This document shows positions 60,592 to 64,000 of a stretch of DNA of 64,000 nucleotides, piece after piece. The position numbers and the translations under genes were made by a program. The DNA comes from Mangrovibacterium marinum (GTDB taxonomy: Bacteria > Bacteroidota > Bacteroidia > Bacteroidales > Prolixibacteraceae). The notes under the pieces were generated by a model. The model searched no databases. It had not been told where the DNA came from and saw only the letters and a list, made by a program, of their open reading frames with translations. Location: assembly GCF_003046625.1 (NCBI RefSeq), contig NZ_QAAD01000003.1, positions 248,001-312,000 on the forward strand, written 5' to 3'. The stretch's first letter is position 1; each line of letters starts with the position of its first letter.

Positions 60592-61098
60592 ATGCTAGCC
60601 AGCGAATTTAAAACCAAAGTGCTTCCATTGAGCAGTAAGTTAATGCGATTTGCCTCGCAACTGCTGCACGATCAGGATCAGGCACAGGACATTATTCAGG
60701 ACGTGTTCCTGAAGCTGTGGCAGAAAAAAGACCAGCTGGCACAAGTCGAAAATATGGAAGCTTTTGCCATGCGCATGACCCGCAACCGCTGTCTGGATTT
60801 GTTTAAAGCGAAAAAGCCGGTATTGGCCCAGGACGATTTCATGAAGCAAAAAGCAGTTGCCAGCAGCGATCTGCAACAACAAATTGAACTTTCGGAATCG
60901 GCCTTACTGGTTCGTCAAATAATCCGTGATTTGCCCGACATTCAGCGAACGGTGATGCACCTGCGAGATATCGAGCAATACGAGTACGACGAAATTGCGC
61001 AGATGACCGACTTGACGGTCAATGCCATTCGGGTAAATCTGTCGCGAGCCCGTAAAAAAGTGAGAGATGAACTAATAAAGCAGAACGATGGAAAATAA
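60592..61098 (+). CDS. ECF-type RNA polymerase sigma factor (second)
   Basis: 168 residues from the ATG at 60592 (MLASEFKTKVLPLSSKLMRFA); the longer frame upstream reads the dispersed repeat. Region 2 is LMRFASQLLHDQDQAQDIIQDVFLKLWQKKDQ and region 4 is EYDEIAQMTDLTVNAIRVNLSRARKKV. This is the sigma-70-like ECF type with a cytoplasmic-stress layout. It overlaps the next gene by 11 bp. With the transmembrane anti-sigma-like protein and DUF4252 gene it forms a three-gene set conserved in Bacteroidota. The target regulon is unknown. Confidence 0.92.
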   Translation: MLASEFKTKVLPLSSKLMRFASQLLHDQDQAQDIIQDVFLKLWQKKDQLAQVENMEAFAMRMTRNRCLDLFKAKKPVLAQDDFMKQKAVASSDLQQQIELSESALLVRQIIRDLPDIQRTVMHLRDIEQYEYDEIAQMTDLTVNAIRVNLSRARKKVRDELIKQNDGK

Positions 61099-61633
61099 CC
61101 GCATCAAAGAATTACTGGATCGTTACTTCGACGGACAAAGCAGCCTGAGCGAAGAACAAGAGTTGCACGCCTATTTCAGCTCCGGTGAAATTGATGCCGA
61201 ATTTCTGCCCTATGCTGAACTATTTAACGGAGTGAGCGAACTGCAACAAGATCAGCAGGCACCATCAGAAGAACAGCTGATGGACTACATCCTGGAGCAC
61301 GAACACCGGGAGAAGAGCAAAATACGGTATCTCTGGCAAACCGTTAGCTCCATTGCCGCAGCCCTGCTTATTGCGTTGTTGGTTTATACCTCACAACAAG
61401 ATAAAACACACTGGGACGACAGCTTTAATGATCCGAATATTGCTTACGCCGAAGCCACTAAAACCCTGCATTTTGTTGCAGCCAAATACCAGGCTGGTAT
61501 GGGGCAGCTAAAACCGGTCGCCAAAGTGAGCCAGGCAGTAAAACCGCTGGATAATAGTCTGCAACGCGTTAACAAAGGTTTTCAGCAAGTTGAAGAGCTG
61601 AAACAAATCAATGAAAAACTAAAACAACAATAG
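61088..61633 (+). CDS. Putative anti-sigma factor, single-pass membrane protein
   Basis: 181 residues. The N-terminal cytoplasmic domain is rich in acidic/aromatic residues (IKELLDRYFDGQSSLSEEQELHAYFSSGEIDAEFLPYAELF), reminiscent of anti-sigma leaders. One membrane helix is at about 87-102 (TVSSIAAALLIALLVYTS). A periplasmic tail ends in a coiled-coil-like Gln/Lys-rich segment (VEELKQINEKLKQQ). No catalytic motif. The overlap with the upstream sigma gene and the single helix support an anti-sigma role. That role is inferred. Confidence 0.8.
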   Translation: MENNRIKELLDRYFDGQSSLSEEQELHAYFSSGEIDAEFLPYAELFNGVSELQQDQQAPSEEQLMDYILEHEHREKSKIRYLWQTVSSIAAALLIALLVYTSQQDKTHWDDSFNDPNIAYAEATKTLHFVAAKYQAGMGQLKPVAKVSQAVKPLDNSLQRVNKGFQQVEELKQINEKLKQQ

Positions 61634-61635
61634 CC

Positions 61636-62148
61636 ATGAAAACAACATTAAAAATCTGGTACCGCGTACTTTTCTTTTTGATTGTACTGATCCCCTTTGC
61701 AGGGATGGCTCAAAAAAGCCCAGTCGATAAGCTTTTTGAAAAATATGCCAACAAAGACGGCATGACCACCGTGAATATTAGCGGCGCACTACTCTCGTTT
61801 GCCGCCCAGGCCGATGGAAAATCAGCCGAAGCCGATATGATTTCGCAACTGAAAGGCATCCGAATACTGACGGTCGACGACGAAAGCCTCAACAAATCGC
61901 TCGACTTTTACAAGGAAATGGAAGGCGACAGTTTCTTCAAAAAGAATGGCTACGAGTCGTTGATGGAGATTACCGAGAAAGATGAAGTTGTTCGCTTTTA
62001 TGCCCGCAAAGCCGACAATGGCAAGTTTTCGGAGTTGCTGCTGGTCATCGGTGGCGACGACAACACACTGATCAGCATTCAGGGCGTGATCGATCCGGCC
62101 AACATTGGCAAAATTACCGGAGCGTTGGATATCGACGTCAAGCCTTAA
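61636..62148 (+). CDS. DUF4252 domain periplasmic protein
   Basis: 170 residues. The signal peptide is LKIWYRVLFFLIVLIPFAGMAQ. The DUF4252 core follows: DKLFEKYANKDGMTTVNISGALLSFAA, ISQLKGIRILTV, MEGDSFFKKNGYESLMEI and LLLVIGGDDNTLISIQGVIDPANIGKI. The function is not known. It is 3 bp downstream of the anti-sigma-like gene and clearly belongs to the same operon. Family members are usually found beside such sigma factors, so it may be a regulon-specific envelope protein. Confidence 0.9.
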   Translation: MKTTLKIWYRVLFFLIVLIPFAGMAQKSPVDKLFEKYANKDGMTTVNISGALLSFAAQADGKSAEADMISQLKGIRILTVDDESLNKSLDFYKEMEGDSFFKKNGYESLMEITEKDEVVRFYARKADNGKFSELLLVIGGDDNTLISIQGVIDPANIGKITGALDIDVKP

Positions 62149-62204
62149 CGATTTAACCGGAAAACCGGGCGGTCGGCCCCCTTGCTGAAAGTCCGGTTTT
62201 GTCG

Positions 62205-62372
62205 TTGTAATTCCCCTTGCCACAAGCAAATTTCCTTGCTACAGGAGAAAATTCCTTGTTTTGAGGGAAAATTGCCTCTCTGAAAAGAAATTTCCTACAA
62301 AATGTTAGAAATTTCCCTAAAATCAGGCAGTTTTCCAGCACAAGCGGAAAATTTCCCGCTATTCTAGCAAAA
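62205..62372. repeat. Phased 20-21 bp repeat array (AAATTTCC motif)
   Basis: TTCC within an AAA(A/T)TTCC motif recurs at 62211, 62232, 62252, 62292, 62313, 62333 and 62353, with a variant TTGCC at 62272. Successive spacings are 20 or 21 bp. The tracts between motifs end in C/G-rich bits (CTTGCTACAGGAG, TTGTTTTGAGGG). Eight or nine units are thus phased at two helical turns. No gene is present. Confidence 0.85.
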
Positions 62373-62635
62373 AGCTCATAAAAACAGGAAATCAGTTTCC
62401 ATCGATAGGAAATACTGAAGGCCCATCCTATTTTTCTCCTAACCGATTCAATTTCTCAGTTGCGTCTTCTGAGTGACCTTTTTCCTGGCGTTCAGACTCC
62501 TCACCGCCCAGTGTCGCGACTTTAATAAATAACACACAAATCCTCTTTCTCTGTTTTGTCCATCAGAATTTATTTTTCAAATTTAGATTCGTTCAAAATA
62601 AATTTATTTTTGTGGAAAGCATCAATCTTAAAATT

Positions 62636-63427
62636 ATGAGCCGAAAGCAAGAAATTTGGGGAAAACACGAAGGCAAGACAAGCGAAATAACCAGGCTGCG
62701 TGGTGGCTACTGCTCGCTCGGAATGCAATCCATAACCGGTGGGTGGCTGATTCAGTATGAAAAAGCCAATGAGCTCGCCGGGGAGCTTAGCCTGGGGCTA
62801 ACGACTGACAATCAATCCATCGCCGAGGCTCAGGTATACCAAACCGGACGCTCTTCCGTTTTGCACATTTTGCCGGCCATGCCTCCCAAACCCATTGTTT
62901 TTCGCAATAGCAAAAAGATCAGCATCCGCCAACATCAAAGCCTGCGCATATACCTGGCGGTTCCGCTCTACATTCAGCTGTACTACAAACAGGTTGAAAG
63001 CGACAACTTACTGTGCGAATTTGAAACCGAGCGATTGAGCGATACCTGGTTTGGCGAACCCGACAGCGGAACACCGGCTTTTACCGTTGGCAGCCGTTTT
63101 GCCCTGCAAGCTAAAGAACTGGCAGCACAGCCTCACGAAATTATCGTCCCGGTAAACATCCTCAACAACAGTTCGCAGCTACTCGATCTGCAACGCCTGC
63201 TGGTGCGCGTCGATTTAATGAATATCTACCTGGTAAATCATCAGCTAATCGCGGACCTTGGCACCATCGAGTTTAAAGGACAGGGACATACCGGCCAACT
63301 GAATTTTGCGACCGACAAAACCATTCATGGGGCAACGCCGCATCAAATTGCCAAATCGCGCATCGCCTCCAACCGCACAATCCTGGGACACAGCTTCCAC
63401 GTTATTAAACAAATCACGCAACTTTAA
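62636..63427 (+). CDS. DUF432 domain protein
   Basis: 263 residues from the ATG at 62636 (MSRKQEIWGKHEG). It is a largely beta-strand protein without a signal or membrane helix. It shows the DUF432 pattern (YCSLGMQSITGGWLIQYEKAN, LSLGLTTDN, AVPLYIQLYYKQ, ERLSDTWFGEPDSGTPAFTVG, EIIVPVNILNNSSQLLDLQRLLVRVDLMNIY). The function is unknown. The MscS-type channel gene begins 12 bp downstream. DUF432 and MscS-like proteins are neighbours in other genomes and can be fused, which suggests a regulatory or cytosolic partner of the channel. Confidence 0.8.
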   Translation: MSRKQEIWGKHEGKTSEITRLRGGYCSLGMQSITGGWLIQYEKANELAGELSLGLTTDNQSIAEAQVYQTGRSSVLHILPAMPPKPIVFRNSKKISIRQHQSLRIYLAVPLYIQLYYKQVESDNLLCEFETERLSDTWFGEPDSGTPAFTVGSRFALQAKELAAQPHEIIVPVNILNNSSQLLDLQRLLVRVDLMNIYLVNHQLIADLGTIEFKGQGHTGQLNFATDKTIHGATPHQIAKSRIASNRTILGHSFHVIKQITQL

Positions 63428-63438
63428 CCGGCCTAAAA

Positions 63439-64000
63439 ATGATGCTTATGAACTTTGATTTCGCCCAATACTTCAATACTGAAACGCTCGATAAAATCAT
63501 CCGAATTGCATTTCTGATTCTCTTGTCCGTATTTGTCATTCAGGGCGTTGCCTTTCTGATCAAGCGAAGCATAACGCACCGCCTGTCGAAACAATCGCGG
63601 ATGATTATCAACCGGATCATTGTTTATACCGGTTATACCCTGTTAAGCTTCATGGTGCTCAAAGAGCTAAATTTCGACATTACCGCTCTTTTTGGTGCTG
63701 CCGGAGTAGTCGGGATCATCATTGGGGTAGCCTCGCAAACCAGCATTGGCAACATCATCAGCGGATTCTTTCTGGTGTCGGAAAAATCCTTCGAGCTGGG
63801 CGATGTTGTCCGCATTGGCGACAAAGCCGGCACCGTTTATTCCGTCGATTTGCTGAGCATTAAAATCCGCACCTACGACAACCTACTGCTGCGCATCCCC
63901 AACCAAACGGTCATCAGCAGTGAGCTCATCAATGTCACGCGCTTCCCCATTCGCCGTCTGGATGTTACGGTCGGGGTGGCCTACAAAGAAGACTTGCGGA
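63439..64000 (+). CDS. Mechanosensitive ion channel (MscS family), 5' part
   Basis: 187 codons to the window edge from the ATG at 63439. An N-terminal helix (FLILLSVFVIQGVAFLIKR) and a second helix lead to the pore-lining segment GAAGVVGIIIGVASQTSIGNIISGFFL. The signature of the MscS beta-domain follows: EKSFELGDVVRIGDKAGTVYSVDLLSIKIRTYDNLLLRIPNQTVISSELINVTRF. The TM3 pattern with spaced Gly/Ala is complete. It is cotranscribed with DUF432. The C-terminal cytoplasmic part lies outside the window. Confidence 0.95.
   Translation, partial: MMLMNFDFAQYFNTETLDKIIRIAFLILLSVFVIQGVAFLIKRSITHRLSKQSRMIINRIIVYTGYTLLSFMVLKELNFDITALFGAAGVVGIIIGVASQTSIGNIISGFFLVSEKSFELGDVVRIGDKAGTVYSVDLLSIKIRTYDNLLLRIPNQTVISSELINVTRFPIRRLDVTVGVAYKEDLR

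Noticed and set aside
62205-62372. CRISPR or coding heptad repeats from the 20-21 bp periodicity
   Set aside because: The units are too short for repeat plus spacer, and the phase shifts between 20 and 21 bp break any reading frame. The minus-strand open frame 62153-62341 with KFL-type heptads is therefore judged accidental.

Overview
This 64 kb window comes from a chromosome of the phylum Bacteroidota, most probably a marine or sediment member of the Marinilabiliales/Prolixibacteraceae type. The evidence is SusC/SusD pairs, FecR/ECF-sigma systems, a one-protein hybrid two-component regulator, GldF/GldG-like proteins, TAnnTTTG-type -7 promoter boxes and the scarcity of Shine-Dalgarno sequences. 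The genus is an inference. I found no tRNA, rRNA, CRISPR array, phage or transposase.

Layout. 1-7360 (minus): a TetR-controlled drug/metabolite efflux operon (TetR, TolC, HlyD-type adaptor, two ABC ATPases, two ABC-2 permeases) into which small extra genes have been slotted. These are two four-helix-bundle (23S-IVS-like) genes and one GxxExxY (PD-(D/E)XK-like) gene, with inverted or tandem short repeats beside them. 7626-10333: an orphan CHASE4 histidine kinase and a DMT permease. 10549-16556: an ECF sigma / FecR / STN-TonB receptor / FecR / DUF4382 surface-signalling operon. 16715-22325: an outer-membrane barrel protein, mnmA, and yicC-gmk-nadD (with a third four-helix-bundle gene inserted between yicC and gmk), then a lipoprotein Cu,Zn-SOD. 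22735-26764: a molybdenum-cofactor operon (mobB-like, moeA, short moaA, moaC, MOSC-MogA fusion) behind a long leader. 26774-40180: a pectin-degradation locus with a divergent hybrid two-component regulator, two GH28 enzymes, a DUF4861 protein, an esterase, a GH43, a CE12 acetylesterase and an AraC regulator, but no SusC/SusD of its own. 40507-41837: pirin and YceI. 41838-43336: a 1.5 kb gene-free island of tandem repeats, palindromes, dispersed repeat copies and a strong candidate structured RNA with its own terminator. 43337-52606: housekeeping and small genes on mostly the minus strand (isochorismatase-like, FAH-like, DEDDh exonuclease, dnaN, GldF-GldG fusion, lpxB, surE), with a dispanin/DUF2752 pair on the plus strand. 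53263-60062: a SusC/SusD pair and a ROK regulator. 60592-64000: ECF sigma / anti-sigma-like / DUF4252, a 20-21 bp phased repeat array, DUF432 and a partial MscS channel.

The most unusual theme is a set of small gene cassettes inside conserved operons. Each is a small ORF (four-helix bundle or GxxExxY nuclease-like) bordered by inverted or tandem arrays of 6-8 bp units. The same repeat types also occur elsewhere in the window without a gene (4487, 25222, 38214, 40184, 40297, 44701). One array has been read into the C-terminus of an ABC ATPase as a Ser-Gln tail. This looks like a gene-carrying versus empty-element relationship, and I propose it as the candidate undescribed system. Mobility is inferred from the layout and is not demonstrated.
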